Shown here in pieces: positions 52,800 through 63,300 of a stretch of 64,000 nucleotides of DNA (the first letter of the stretch is position 1; each line of letters opens with the position of its first letter). Origin of the DNA: Prevotella sp. E13-27 (lineage in GTDB: Bacteria; Bacteroidota; Bacteroidia; Bacteroidales; Bacteroidaceae); assembly GCF_023217965.1 (NCBI RefSeq), contig NZ_JALPSC010000001.1, positions 434,001 through 498,000 of the forward strand. Direction: 5' to 3'. The position numbers and the translations under genes are program-made. Below the pieces are notes generated by a model that was not told the DNA's origin, did not search any database, and was given only the letters and a program-made list of their open reading frames with translations.

Positions 52800-53930
52800 A
52801 TGAACTTATTTGATGTATATCCGCTCTTTAACGTGAACATCACGAAAGGCGAAGGTTGTAAAGTGTGGGACGACAAAGGTCAGGAGTATCTGGATCTCTA
52901 TGGCGGTCACGCCGTCATATCAATAGGTCACTGCCATCCTCACTATGTAAAGAAGGTTGGAGAGCAGTTGCAGAAGCTCGGCTTCTACAGCAACTCAGTA
53001 CAAAACAAGCTGCAGGCAGAGCTGGCAGAACGCCTGGGTAAGATAAGCGGCTATGAGGACTATCAGCTGTTCCTAGTAAACAGCGGTGCCGAGGCTAACG
53101 AGAATGCCTTGAAGCTGGCATCATTCAAGAACCCCACAGCTAACCGCATACTCTCTTGCGAGAAGGCTTTCCACGGTCGCACATCGCTTGCCGTTGAGGT
53201 GACGAATAACCCAAAGATTGTGGCACCTATTAATGACAACCACCACGTGCGCTTCCTGCCTCTGAATGATGTAGAGCCATGGATACGTGAGCTGTCACGC
53301 GGTGGTGTGGCTGCCGTGATACTGGAGTGCATACAGGGCGTTGGCGGAATACAGATGGCAACGCCAGAGTTTGCACAGAAGCTGACATACGCCGCCAAGC
53401 GCTATGGCGCAACAGTAATCTGCGACGAGATACAGTGCGGATACGGACGTAGCGGAAAATTCTTTGCACACCAGTGGCTGGGCATAAAGCCAGACATCAT
53501 CACAGTGGCAAAGGGTATAGGCAACGGCTTCCCCATGAGCGGTGTGCTCATCTCACCTGACTTCAAGCCTGTCTATGGACAACTGGGCACCACCTTTGGT
53601 GGTAACCACCTGGCTTGTTCGGCAGCTCTAGCGGTGCTCGACGTCATGGAGCAGGAGAACCTCGTAAAGAACGCACAGGAGGTGGGTGACTACCTAATGG
53701 AGAAGATTCGCTCACTGAACAACCCAAAGATAAAGGATGTGCGCGGTCGCGGACTCATGATTGGCATAGAACTGACTGAGGACCAGAAGCCCGTGCGCGA
53801 GCGCTTGGTATATGAACAGCATGTGTTCACCGGCTGCTCAGGCACCAACCTGCTCAGACTGTTGCCACCACTGACATTTACAAAGGAACTCGCCGACGAG
53901 TTCATTGAGAGACTACAGAAGGCACTGTGA
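52800..53930 (+). CDS. argD: Acetylornithine (succinylornithine) aminotransferase
   Basis: A 376-residue PLP-dependent aminotransferase from ATG 52800; the frame open to 52770 starts with TTG in the promoter. YGGHAVISIGHCHP is the substrate region, CDEIQCGYGRSG marks the cofactor-binding region, and TVAKGIGNG holds the PLP Lys. It transfers an amino group in the arginine pathway. It has its own promoter and is separated from argC by the accessory island; proC, the XRE-cupin gene and the acyl-CoA synthetase follow. Confidence 0.95.
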   Translation: MNLFDVYPLFNVNITKGEGCKVWDDKGQEYLDLYGGHAVISIGHCHPHYVKKVGEQLQKLGFYSNSVQNKLQAELAERLGKISGYEDYQLFLVNSGAEANENALKLASFKNPTANRILSCEKAFHGRTSLAVEVTNNPKIVAPINDNHHVRFLPLNDVEPWIRELSRGGVAAVILECIQGVGGIQMATPEFAQKLTYAAKRYGATVICDEIQCGYGRSGKFFAHQWLGIKPDIITVAKGIGNGFPMSGVLISPDFKPVYGQLGTTFGGNHLACSAALAVLDVMEQENLVKNAQEVGDYLMEKIRSLNNPKIKDVRGRGLMIGIELTEDQKPVRERLVYEQHVFTGCSGTNLLRLLPPLTFTKELADEFIERLQKAL

Positions 53931-53939
53931 CTATAGACT

Positions 53940-54024
53940 TAGACTTTAGACTATAGACTAGAGGCGGGAAATAAATGATGGAAGAGGTGACCTCTTACCT
54001 CTAACCTCTTACCTCTAACCTCTA
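53940..54024. repeat. Simple tandem repeats between argD and proC
   Basis: TAGACTTTAGACTATAGACT-like repeats are followed by CCTCTTACCTCTAACCTCTT units in tandem (about 53988-54024). They are noncoding simple sequence, possibly shared with other sites in the genome. Confidence 0.5.
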
Positions 54025-54047
54025 AAAACTAAATAACATAGAGTATT

Positions 54048-54833
54048 ATGAAGATTGCAATAATAGGAGCCGGTGCAATGGGCGGCGCATTGGTAGAAGG
54101 TTTTATTAAGAGTGATGCGTATAAAGCTGCCGACATATGCGTGAGCGACCCATCACAGGCAGTTCTCGAGAAGTTCACTGCAATGGGTGCTTCGGTCACT
54201 GAAGACAACACACAGGCTATAGCAGACGCTAAGGTGGTGATGGTTGTCGTGAAGCCATGGCTGGTAGAGAACGTCATTAAGGGCATAGCCCCTGCCCTCA
54301 GCCCCATGCAGAACCTTGTGGTGGTTGCAGCAGGAGTAAAGAGCAGCGACATACTGTCGTGGCTACCTGAAGACGGCAAAGAAGCAAAGCTGTTCCTTGC
54401 CATTCCGAACATTGCTGCTGCGGAAGGTTGCTCAATGACATTCCTCGTTCCGTGTGGTGCTACATCAAGCCAGGACACGAAACTGATTACTGACGTATTC
54501 AACACCGTGGGCAACACGCTGATAACCGACGAGAAGCATCTGGCAGCAGGCACGACACTCGCTTCATGCGGCATAGCATACGCCATGCGTTACATACGTG
54601 CGGCAAGCGAGGGTGGCGTAGAGCTGGGCTTCAAGGCCGACGATGCCAAAGAGATAGTTATGCAGACGGTGCTCGGCGCGGTGAAGCTGCTCGAAGCCAG
54701 CGGACTGCACCCAGAGGCAGCCATAGACCTCGTAACAACTCCTGGCGGAGTGACCATCAAGGGTCTGAACGAGATGGAACATGCAGGCTTCACCTCCGCA
54801 GTAATCAGAGGCTTAAAAGCCGGTGCGAAATAA
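54048..54833 (+). CDS. proC: Pyrroline-5-carboxylate reductase
   Basis: A 261-residue NAD(P)H-dependent enzyme making proline from pyrroline-5-carboxylate. It has the Rossmann start IAIIGAGAMGGALVEGF and a C-terminal dimerisation domain with TPGGVTIKGLNEME. It shares this stretch of chromosome with argD upstream and proB/proA downstream, joining arginine and proline synthesis. Confidence 0.95.
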   Translation: MKIAIIGAGAMGGALVEGFIKSDAYKAADICVSDPSQAVLEKFTAMGASVTEDNTQAIADAKVVMVVVKPWLVENVIKGIAPALSPMQNLVVVAAGVKSSDILSWLPEDGKEAKLFLAIPNIAAAEGCSMTFLVPCGATSSQDTKLITDVFNTVGNTLITDEKHLAAGTTLASCGIAYAMRYIRAASEGGVELGFKADDAKEIVMQTVLGAVKLLEASGLHPEAAIDLVTTPGGVTIKGLNEMEHAGFTSAVIRGLKAGAK

Positions 54834-54845
54834 GGCCTATCCCAC

Positions 54846-54862
54846 CCCTCCCTAAGGGAGGG
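54846..54862 (+). terminator. Perfect GC-rich palindrome after proC
   Basis: CCCTCCCT-A-AGGGAGGG, 8-bp arms and a single-base centre. There is no T-run, so it may be a REP-like or stem structure rather than a true terminator. Confidence 0.4.
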
Positions 54863-54890
54863 AGAATCAAATATTTGAAAATTGAGAATT

Positions 54891-55448
54891 ATGGACGAAC
54901 AACTGAAACAGATTGGTGAGCGCCTTCGCGGACTGCGCGACGTGCTTGACATCCCCGTAAGCGAGATGGCAGAGACCATAGGCGTATCATCGGATAAGTA
55001 TGAAAAGATAGAGCAGGGTGAGATGGACATCACCATATCAAACCTGATGAAGATTGCCCATAAGTATGGAGTGTCAACCGAAGAGCTAATCTTCGCCGAG
55101 GCTCCACACATGAAGTCATATTATGTGACACGTAAGGGACAGGGCATGTCTATCGAGCGAACGAAGGCTTATAAATATCAGTCACTGGTAGGCGGTTTCG
55201 TGAACCACAAGGCCGACGTGTTCATCGTTACCGTAGAGCCTAAGCCAGGGGCACGTACCATCTATAAGAACAGCCACCCAGGACAGGAGTTCAACCTCGT
55301 GCTTGAGGGTAAGATGGAACTGTACATAGGCGGTAAGACTATGGTGCTCGAAGAGGGCGACAGCATTTATTTCGACGCAACGAAGCCCCACGGAATGCTT
55401 GCCGTTGGCGACAAGGCGGTGAAGTTCTTAGCATTTACAGTAGAATAA
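54891..55448 (+). CDS. XRE-cupin transcriptional regulator
   Basis: A 185-residue protein from ATG 54891. An N-terminal HTH (about 5-65, PVSEMAETIGVSSDKYEKIE) is followed by a cupin domain (about 105-180, GQEFNLVLEGKMELYIGG). Such proteins sense a small molecule and repress neighbouring catabolic genes. It starts 14 nt before the acyl-CoA synthetase gene ATG region (stop 55448, next ATG 55463), so regulation of that gene is likely. Confidence 0.85.
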   Translation: MDEQLKQIGERLRGLRDVLDIPVSEMAETIGVSSDKYEKIEQGEMDITISNLMKIAHKYGVSTEELIFAEAPHMKSYYVTRKGQGMSIERTKAYKYQSLVGGFVNHKADVFIVTVEPKPGARTIYKNSHPGQEFNLVLEGKMELYIGGKTMVLEEGDSIYFDATKPHGMLAVGDKAVKFLAFTVE

Positions 55449-55462
55449 GGTTAGGAAAGGAT

Positions 55463-57115
55463 ATGGTAGAAAGATTTCTGAAGCAGACAAGCTTCACCTC
55501 AGTGGAGGATTACAACAAGAACTTGGAGTTCATCATTCCCGAGCGCTTCAACTTCGCCTACGATGTCATGGACGCATGGGCAGAGGAAGCGCCAGAGAAG
55601 CTGGCACTGCTCTGGACTAACGACCAAGGTGAGGAGAGACGCGCCACATACGCTCAGCTGAAAGAACAGAGCGACCAGGCAGCAGCCTATCTGACATCGC
55701 TCGGCATAGGCAAGGGCGACCCTGTGATGCTCATCCTGAAGCGACACTATGAGTGGTGGATTATCATGCTGGCCCTTTGTAAGATTGGAGCCATTGTGAT
55801 CCCTGCTACACATATGCTGACCAAGCACGACTATGTCTATCGTAACACACGCGCCTCAGTGAAGGCCATCATCTGTGCCGATGACGACTATATCATCAGT
55901 CAAATTAAGCTGGCCATGCCTGAGAGTCCGACGGTGAAGCAATATATCACACTCCGCGACGAGGAAGGTTTCCACAACTGGAAGACTGAGTGGCAGCAAG
56001 CCCCGAAATTCGTACGTCCTGCATTCGTGAACAACAACGAGGATACGATGATTATGTACTTCACCTCGGGTACCAGTGGCGAGCCAAAGATGGTGGCACA
56101 CGACTACCTTTATGCTTTGGGCCACCTCACCACTGGCGTCTTCTGGCATAACCTGCACGAAGGCTCGCTCCACCTCACTGTGGCTGACACTGGCTGGGGC
56201 AAGGCTGTATGGGGTAAGTTCTACGGACAGTGGTTCGCCGGTGCAACGGTATTCGTGTTCGACCATGAGAAGTTCAATGCCGACACACTGCTGCGCCAGA
56301 TGGAGAAATATCATGTAACAAGCTTCTGTGCTCCACCGACGATATACCGCTTCATGATACGCGAAGACCTGTCGAAATACGACCTCTCTTCGTTGGAATA
56401 CTGTTGCACAGCAGGCGAGGCTCTTAATCCTGCCGTATATGAGAAGTTCTATGAGAAAACGGGCATACGCATGATGGAAGGCTTCGGACAGACAGAGACT
56501 ACCATGACGCTGGGCACATTCCCATGGATGACTCCGAAACCTGGCTCAATGGGAATACCAAATGCACAATACTGCATAGACCTGCTACGTGCCGACGGAA
56601 CGCCATGCGAAGACGGTGAGAAAGGAGAAATTGTTATTCGTGTAGGCGACAAGAAACCTATCGGTCTCTTCAAAGGCTACTACCGCGACGAGGAGAAGAC
56701 ACGCGAGGCATGGCACGACGGCATATACCACACTGGCGACATGGCATGGCGCGACGAAGACGGCTACTACTGGTTTGAGGGCCGTATAGACGATGTCATC
56801 AAGTCATCAGGCTACCGCATCGGCCCGTTCGAGGTGGAGAGTGCGCTGATGACCCATCCTGCTGTTGTGGAGTGTGCTATCACCGGTGTTCCCGATGACA
56901 TACGCGGCATGGTTGTGAAGGCTACCGTGGTGCTTGGCAAGGAATGGAAGGATAAGGCAGGCGATGACCTTGTAAAAGAGCTGCAGCAGCACGTAAAGAA
57001 GGAGACTGCTCCTTACAAATATCCGCGCATAGTGGAGTTTGTTGATGAGTTGCCAAAGACCATCAGCGGCAAGATCAGGAGAGTGGAGATAAGGGAAAAG
57101 GATAAGAAGTCGTGA
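55463..57115 (+). CDS. AMP-forming acyl-CoA synthetase
   Basis: A 550-residue member of the adenylate-forming family. The P-loop is YFTSGTSGEPKMVAHDY, the A5 motif is GFGQTETT, and the A10 Lys is in KTISGKIRR. The layout is that of medium-chain or acetyl-CoA synthetases, activating a carboxylate to its CoA ester with ATP. The substrate is not readable. It is paired with the XRE-cupin regulator and ends 3 nt before proB. Confidence 0.88.
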   Translation: MVERFLKQTSFTSVEDYNKNLEFIIPERFNFAYDVMDAWAEEAPEKLALLWTNDQGEERRATYAQLKEQSDQAAAYLTSLGIGKGDPVMLILKRHYEWWIIMLALCKIGAIVIPATHMLTKHDYVYRNTRASVKAIICADDDYIISQIKLAMPESPTVKQYITLRDEEGFHNWKTEWQQAPKFVRPAFVNNNEDTMIMYFTSGTSGEPKMVAHDYLYALGHLTTGVFWHNLHEGSLHLTVADTGWGKAVWGKFYGQWFAGATVFVFDHEKFNADTLLRQMEKYHVTSFCAPPTIYRFMIREDLSKYDLSSLEYCCTAGEALNPAVYEKFYEKTGIRMMEGFGQTETTMTLGTFPWMTPKPGSMGIPNAQYCIDLLRADGTPCEDGEKGEIVIRVGDKKPIGLFKGYYRDEEKTREAWHDGIYHTGDMAWRDEDGYYWFEGRIDDVIKSSGYRIGPFEVESALMTHPAVVECAITGVPDDIRGMVVKATVVLGKEWKDKAGDDLVKELQQHVKKETAPYKYPRIVEFVDELPKTISGKIRRVEIREKDKKS

Positions 57116-57118
57116 TCA

Positions 57119-57892
57119 ATGAGAAGAATCGTTGTTAAGATAGGTTCAAATGCTCTGACACGCCCCGACGGACGCCTTGACGTGACACGCATGTCGGCGC
57201 TCGTGGATCAGATTGCATGGCTGCGGAGCAAGGGCTGCGAGGTTATACTCGTGTCGTCGGGTGCCGTGGCATGCGGTCGTCGTGAACTTAAGGTGGAGCA
57301 TGAACTGGACTCAGTGGAGCAGCGACAGCTGTTCTCTGCTTTGGGACAGGCGAAACTGATTGGTCTTTATTACGACCTCTTCCGCGAGTACCACATCCAT
57401 GTAGGTCAGGTGCTCACTATGAAGGAGAACTTCCAGCCTGGCGAGCAGTATCAGAATCAGCAGGCCTGTATGCGTGTGATGCTCGAGAATGGTGTCCTCC
57501 CCATCGTCAATGAAAACGACACTGTATCCGTAACGGAGCTGATGTTCACCGATAACGACGAGCTGTCAGGTCTTATCGCGCAGATGATGCAGGCCGACAC
57601 GCTCATCCTATTGTCAAATATCGATGGTATCTATACTGGCAACCCTGCCAATCCACAATCACAGCTCATCAAAGAAGTGGCACCTGGCACAGACCTCTCA
57701 CGATATATCCAAACCGAGAAGAGTTCGGCCGGTCGTGGCGGCATGCAGTCGAAGTATGCCACTGCCTCAAAGATTCAGCAGGCAGGCATACGTGTCATCA
57801 TTGCCAACGGCAAGCGCGAAAATATTCTGACAGACCTCTTTGAACATCCTAACGAGACACCACACACTGAGTTTGTACCACAAGGTGCATAA
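57119..57892 (+). CDS. proB: Glutamate 5-kinase, short form
   Basis: A 257-residue kinase making gamma-glutamyl phosphate in proline synthesis. The amino-acid-kinase core is complete: KIGSNALTR, LVSSGAVACG, VNENDTVSV, DNDELSGL and SNIDGIYTG. The C-terminal PUA domain of many bacterial ProB proteins is absent. It is followed by a hairpin (57937-57969), which separates it from proA. Confidence 0.94.
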   Translation: MRRIVVKIGSNALTRPDGRLDVTRMSALVDQIAWLRSKGCEVILVSSGAVACGRRELKVEHELDSVEQRQLFSALGQAKLIGLYYDLFREYHIHVGQVLTMKENFQPGEQYQNQQACMRVMLENGVLPIVNENDTVSVTELMFTDNDELSGLIAQMMQADTLILLSNIDGIYTGNPANPQSQLIKEVAPGTDLSRYIQTEKSSAGRGGMQSKYATASKIQQAGIRVIIANGKRENILTDLFEHPNETPHTEFVPQGA

Positions 57893-57936
57893 AAGCGCAT
57901 GCATAGAACAAGAGAACAATAGCTCTTCGAAAAGAA

Positions 57937-57969
57937 AAGCTCTCCGTTTCTTACATACTCGGAGAGCTT
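57937..57969 (+). terminator. Terminator after proB
   Basis: 10-bp perfect stem AAGCTCTCCG / CGGAGAGCTT, loop 13 nt, followed by ATTTTATTT. Confidence 0.75.
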
Positions 57970-57972
57970 ATT

Positions 57973-58062
57973 TTATTTAACCGTTATCTCTGTATTGGCT
58001 GAGACAATAGCCTCATATTCAGTTCCCGCCTTCAGTTTAGCTCCACCGCCACATGGTAAAGG
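57973..58062 (-). pseudogene. C-terminal fragment of a lost coding sequence
   Basis: On the minus strand this reads LPCGGGAKLKAGTEYEAIVS followed by ANTEITVK and a TAA stop. It has coding character (balanced, in frame) but no start or upstream gene. It is probably a leftover from a gene removed when the toxin-antitoxin pair arrived. Confidence 0.35.
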
Positions 58063-58208
58063 AACAAAAGTACAAATAAATATTATTACTTCTGAACGAA
58101 GTACGATGCAGAAATAAAAAAATTATCAATAACAGACAAAACCAAACAGAAAAATCTTTATAAAGTAAGGAAATATTCACTTATTAGGGTATTTTTTAGC
58201 AAAAACTC

Positions 58209-58239
58209 TTTGTTATTAAAAAAATAAATTCTATTTTTG
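58209..58239 (+). promoter_or_regulatory. Promoter of higBA
   Basis: TTTG (58209-58212), 19-nt spacer, TATTTTTG (58232-58239): full consensus. It may also supply transcription for proA, 30 nt downstream of higA. Confidence 0.65.
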
Positions 58240-58254
58240 TGAAATATTAAAAAT

Positions 58255-58551
58255 ATGAAAGTAATATTTTCAGAAAAGTTAGAAAGTTTTATTGAAAAGC
58301 ATTCTGATTCTAAAACAGCATTGGAAAGATGGAGTGCGATATTGAGAGGAGCGAAATGGAAAAGTCATACAGATCTCAAAAATGATTTCCCATCAGCTGA
58401 TTATGTGGGGAACAATAGATATGTGTTTAACATTAAAGGAAATAATTACAGAACAGTTGTGCTCATAGTGTTCTTTGCAGGAACAGCTGCAATTCGTTTC
58501 ATTGGTACACATAAAGAATATGATAAAATAAAAGACATAAAAACAATATAA
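58255..58551 (+). CDS. higB: HigB-type toxin of a type II toxin-antitoxin system
   Basis: A 98-residue RelE-superfamily toxin of the HigB group: basic, compact, ending in FAGTAAIRFIGTHKEYDKI. HigB cleaves mRNA on the ribosome. It starts 3 nt before the antitoxin gene, toxin first as in higBA. The locus is AT-richer than its neighbours and lies between proB and proA, suggesting recent insertion. Confidence 0.88.
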   Translation: MKVIFSEKLESFIEKHSDSKTALERWSAILRGAKWKSHTDLKNDFPSADYVGNNRYVFNIKGNNYRTVVLIVFFAGTAAIRFIGTHKEYDKIKDIKTI

Positions 58552-58554
58552 GCT

Positions 58555-58932
58555 ATGATTATTAAAAACGAAAAAGAATACAAGAAATTCGAAAATCGCA
58601 TGGAAACCCTGATTCAGCATGGAACAGAATTAGGAGACATGGATCTACTTTCCGAGAAAGAAAAAGAAGAATTCATGATGCTAAGCGAGGCATTGGATGA
58701 GTATGGTAGTGCCTACCACCCTCTTCCTGGACAAATGAGCACATTGCTCACTAACGCAATCCTTACCCAAGTTAAGGAGAAAGGGTTAAAGCAGAAAGAG
58801 GCTGCACAAATGATTGGAATCAGCCCGACATTCTTCAGTGATTTGCTTCATGGACGACGTACACTTAGTTTCGAGGTAGCTCGTACTATCCATAAGGTAC
58901 TTGGAATTCCTGCAGAAGTTGTGTTAGCATAA
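58555..58932 (+). CDS. higA: HigA-type antitoxin with HTH
   Basis: A 125-residue antitoxin. The N-terminal half is acidic and helical (toxin binding). The C-terminal XRE helix-turn-helix is LKQKEAAQMIGISPTFFSDLLHGRR, which represses its own promoter. It follows higB by 3 nt; proA starts 30 nt after it with no promoter seen between them. Confidence 0.9.
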   Translation: MIIKNEKEYKKFENRMETLIQHGTELGDMDLLSEKEKEEFMMLSEALDEYGSAYHPLPGQMSTLLTNAILTQVKEKGLKQKEAAQMIGISPTFFSDLLHGRRTLSFEVARTIHKVLGIPAEVVLA

Positions 58933-58962
58933 ACATTAGAAGAAAGCATAAAACATACCAAT

Positions 58963-60204
58963 ATGCAATTACAAGAGACTTTTAAGCAAGTAAAGCGCGC
59001 CAGCAAACTGTTGGCTCTGCTTAGCGACGAACAGCGTAACGAGATACTCTTGGCAGTAGCCGATGCCATAGTAAACCAGCAGGAGCGCATATTGAAGGCC
59101 AACGCCGAAGACTTGGCAAAGATGTCGAAAGACAATCCACTTTACGACCGACTGCAACTTACCGAGAGCCGACTGGAGGGTATTGCCAGTGACATGCGCA
59201 ACGTGGCTATCCTACCCTCTCCACTGGGTCATATAACAAAGCAGAAGACGCTGCCCAATGGTCTTCGTCTCTGTCGCGTAAGTGTTCCCTTCGGTGTCAT
59301 CGGAATGATCTACGAAGCTCGTCCCAACGTGACGTTCGACGTCTTCTCCCTTTGTTTCAAGAGCGGCAACGCCTGTGTGTTGAAAGGCGGTAAGGATGCC
59401 GACAGCTCTAACCGCGAAGAGGTAGCCTTAATTCACGAGGTGCTCGAACAGTATGGTGTCGACAAGGATGTTGTAGCCTTGCTGCCTGCCACCCACGAGG
59501 CCACTGGCGAGATGTTGAACGCCGTAGGCTATGTAGACCTCTGCATCCCTCGCGGCGGACGTAAACTCATTGATTTTGTGCGTGATACAGCTCGCATCCC
59601 CGTCATAGAGACAGGCGCTGGCGTGGTGAACACCTACTTCGACAAGGATGGTGACTTGGAGATGGGCCGTGCCATCATCAACAACGCCAAGACACGTCGC
59701 GTCTCTGTCTGCAATGCCCTGGATTGTCTGCTGATCCATCAAGACCGCTTGAACGATTTAGATAGTCTTGTTTCTCCAATGGCCGAGAAACACGTCATCA
59801 TCTATGCCGATATTCAGGCCTATACTGCCATCGACGGTAAGTATCCTTATCTGGAGCACGCCACAGCCGACAGTTTTGGCACAGAGTTCATGGACTATAA
59901 ACTCGCCATCAAGACTGTCAGCTCGCTTGACGAGGCCCTCACTCATATCGACGAGAACGGCTCTGGCCATAGCGAGGCCATCGTGACGATGAACGAGCAG
60001 ACGGCCCGTAAGTTCCAGGCTCATGTCGATGCAGCCTGCGTGTACTGGAATGCGCCCACATCGTTCACAGACGGCGCACAGTTCGGTCTTGGAGCAGAGA
60101 TTGGCATCTCTACACAGAAGCTCGGTCCACGCGGTCCTATGGCTCTTGAGGAGATTTGTACATACAAGTGGCTCATCGAGGGCGAAGGCCAGACAAGAGC
60201 ATAG
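58963..60204 (+). CDS. proA: Gamma-glutamyl phosphate reductase
   Basis: A 413-residue NADPH-dependent reductase converting glutamyl phosphate to glutamate semialdehyde. The family features include [33 protein letters not shown] and catalytic Cys in [11 protein letters not shown]. It would normally be co-transcribed with proB; here higBA separates them, so it depends on read-through or on the higBA promoter. Confidence 0.95.
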   Translation: MQLQETFKQVKRASKLLALLSDEQRNEILLAVADAIVNQQERILKANAEDLAKMSKDNPLYDRLQLTESRLEGIASDMRNVAILPSPLGHITKQKTLPNGLRLCRVSVPFGVIGMIYEARPNVTFDVFSLCFKSGNACVLKGGKDADSSNREEVALIHEVLEQYGVDKDVVALLPATHEATGEMLNAVGYVDLCIPRGGRKLIDFVRDTARIPVIETGAGVVNTYFDKDGDLEMGRAIINNAKTRRVSVCNALDCLLIHQDRLNDLDSLVSPMAEKHVIIYADIQAYTAIDGKYPYLEHATADSFGTEFMDYKLAIKTVSSLDEALTHIDENGSGHSEAIVTMNEQTARKFQAHVDAACVYWNAPTSFTDGAQFGLGAEIGISTQKLGPRGPMALEEICTYKWLIEGEGQTRA

Positions 60205-60252
60205 AAAGCTTTACACAGAAGCTATCAATTCAACATAAACACTCGAAACAAT

Positions 60253-60297
60253 AAAAAAAGCTGCCCGCCGAAAGAACATTCAGCGGACAGCTTTTTT
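60253..60297. terminator. Bidirectional terminator between proA and rpoC
   Basis: AAAAAAGCTG with CCGC pairs with GCGG and CAGCTTTTTT (one mismatch). T-runs on both strands suit the convergent proA and rpoC genes. Confidence 0.8.
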
Positions 60298-60314
60298 ATT
60301 GAGATATTTGACGA

Positions 60315-63300
60315 TTACTGTTCGTCAATCTTAGCCTCTTCTACGAAGTCGAGTACGTTCTTGCGGTTTGCCTGCATGCGCTCGTAGTCTTCCTTAGAGC
60401 CAACGATGAGCTTCTCAAACTCGCGAAGACCTGTACCGGCTGGGATGAGGTGACCGCAGATAACGTTCTCCTTCATACCCTCCAGATAGTCAACCTTACC
60501 GCGGATAGCAGCCTCGTTGAGCACCTTCGTTGTCTCCTGGAACGATGCAGCCGACATGAAGCTCTTCGTCTGCAGAGCTGCACGGGTGATACCCTGCAGT
60601 ATCTGTGTAGAAGTAGCTGCTACGGCATCGCGTACCTGAACGAGACGAAGGTCACGGCGCTTCAAGCTTGAGTTCTCGTCGCGCAGACGACGTGCGGTAA
60701 CGATCTGACCTGGCTTGAGGTTCTCAGAGTCACCTGCGTCGGTGACAACCTTCTTACCCCAGATACGGTCGTTCTCCTCAGCGAAGTCGAGCTTATCGAC
60801 AATCTCCTGCTCGAGGAACGATGTATCGCCTGGATCATTGATCTGCACCTTACGCATCATCTGACGAACGATGATCTCGAAGTGCTTATCGTTAATCTTA
60901 ATACCCTGCAGACGGTAAACGTCCTGAACCTCGTTGACGATATACTCCTGAACAGCGGTAGGACCCTTGATGGCAAGGATGTCGCTTGGAGTGATGGCAC
61001 CGTCAGAGAGAGGAGTACCGGCACGAACGGCATCGTGCTCCTGCACCAGAATCTGCTTAGACAGCGATACGAGGTACTTGCGCTGGTCGCCAGTCTTTGA
61101 GGTAACGATAATCTCACGGTTACCACGCTTTACCTTACCCATGGTTACCTCACCGTCAATCTCACTGACAACAGCAGGGTTAGATGGGTTACGAGCCTCG
61201 AAGAGCTCAGTAACACGAGGCAGACCGGCAGTAATATCACCACCCTTGGCAGCTGCACGAGGAATCTTGACGAGGGTCTCACCAGTCTTAACGGTCTGAC
61301 CGTCCTCAACGACTACGTGACCACCCACAGGGAAGTTATATGTACCAAGAATCTCTCCGTTAGCGTCGATGACATTACAGGTAGGCACCTTTGTCTTGTC
61401 CTTTGACTCGGTAACGATCTTCTCGGTAAGACCTGTCGTATCGTCGGTCTCGGCACGGAAGGTAACACCTTCGATGACATCATTGAACTTCAGTGTACCA
61501 GCATACTCGGTAACGATGACGGCGTTGAATGGGTCCCACTGAGCGATCTTCTCGCCCTTGCTGACCACGTCGCCAGTCTTATAATAGAGTGAAGAACCGT
61601 AAGGCACGTTCACTGTAGAGAGTACAATCTTAGTGTTCGGGTCAACGAAACGGAGTTCACCCAGACGGCTCACAACCATCTCACACTGACGACCATCCTC
61701 ATCGAATGGAACGGTACGTACCTCCTCGAACTCGAGGCGTGCAGACTCATACTTCGCCATGATGGTTGCGTTAGCTGCTGCGTTGGCAGCCACACCACCG
61801 GCGTGGAACGTACGCAGAGTAAGCTGAGTACCTGGCTCACCGATAGCCTGAGCGGCGATGACACCTACAGCCTCACCTTTCTGTACCATACGGCGAGTAG
61901 CAAGGTTACGACCGTAGCACTTACGGCAGACACCCTTCTTAGACTCACAGGTGAGCACTGAACGAATCTCAACGCTCTCAATCTCTGCCTTCTCAATCTC
62001 TTCGGCAAGTGCCTCAGTGATCTCCTCACCGGCAGGAACGATGACATCGCCAGTCTTTGGGTTAACGACATCGTGAACGCTCACACGACCGAGAATGCGC
62101 TCTGCCAGCGATGAAATGACCTCGTCACCACTCTTAAGCGCAGTGCAGACGAGTCCGCGAAGCGTACCGCAGTCCTCTTCGTTGATGATAACATCGTGAG
62201 ATACGTCAACAAGACGACGTGTCAGATAACCTGCGTCGGCAGTCTTCATGGCAGTATCAGCCAGACCCTTACGGGCACCGTGGGTAGAGATGAAGTACTC
62301 CAGCACTGACATACCTTCCTTGAAGTTCGACAGAATTGGGTTCTCAATAATCTGGTGTCCCTCGGCACCGGCCTTCTGAGGCTTAGCCATCAGACCACGG
62401 ATACCTGAGAGCTGCTTAATCTGGTCCTTAGAACCACGGGCACCTGAGTCAAGCATCATGAATACAGCATTGAAGCCCTGGTCAGCCTCAGTCATCTGCT
62501 TCATGAGGATGTTACCGATATCGTTGTTAACGTGAGTCCATGTATCGATAACCTGGTTATAACGCTCGTTATCGGTGATGAAGCCCATGTTATAGTTGTC
62601 GGTAATCTGCTGCACTTCCTGGTTACCCTTCTCAATGAGGTCGGCCTTCTCCTTCGGGATGATGATGTCATCGAGGTTGAATGACAGACCTGCGAGATAT
62701 GCCATGCGATAACCAAGGTTCTTGATACCGTCAAGGAACTCACATGCCTCGGCGAAACCTACGTTCTTGATAACGTCGGCAATGATGTCACGAAGTGACT
62801 TTTTAGAAATGACCTTGTTTACATAGCCAACCTCCTTTGGAACGATGCCGTTCACGATGACACGACCTACAGAAGTCTCTACCTGATGGCGAACTTTCTT
62901 GCCGTCAACAACATCGTCAACAATTACCTTTACCAAGGCGTGGAGGTCACACTTGCCTTCGTTGTGAGCAATGATTGCCTCCTCAGGACCGTAGAACGAC
63001 AGGCCCTCACCCTTTGCACCTGGACGAATCTTGGTGATGTAGTACAGACCAAGCACCATATCCTGTGATGGCACAGTGATAGGAGCGCCGTTAGCAGGGT
63101 TCAGGATGTTGTGGCTCTGGAGCATGAGCAGCTGTGCCTCGAGAATTGCCTCGTTAGACAGTGGGAGGTGTACAGCCATCTGGTCACCGTCGAAGTCGGC
63201 GTTGAACGCAGTACATGCCAATGGGTGGAGCTGGATAGCCTTACCCTCGATGAGCTTTGGCTGGAACGCCTGAATACCGAGACGGTGAAGTGTTGGTGCA

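Larger units (their letters stand above)
57893..58254. other. Intergenic region between proB and higB
   Basis: Holds the proB hairpin (57937-57969), a minus-strand coding remnant (about 57973-58062) and the higB promoter. The rest is AT-rich with no gene visible. Confidence 0.55.

Noticed and set aside
54846..54862. Classic intrinsic terminator after proC
   Set aside because: The stem is strong but no T-run follows, so I list it only as a palindrome with low confidence.
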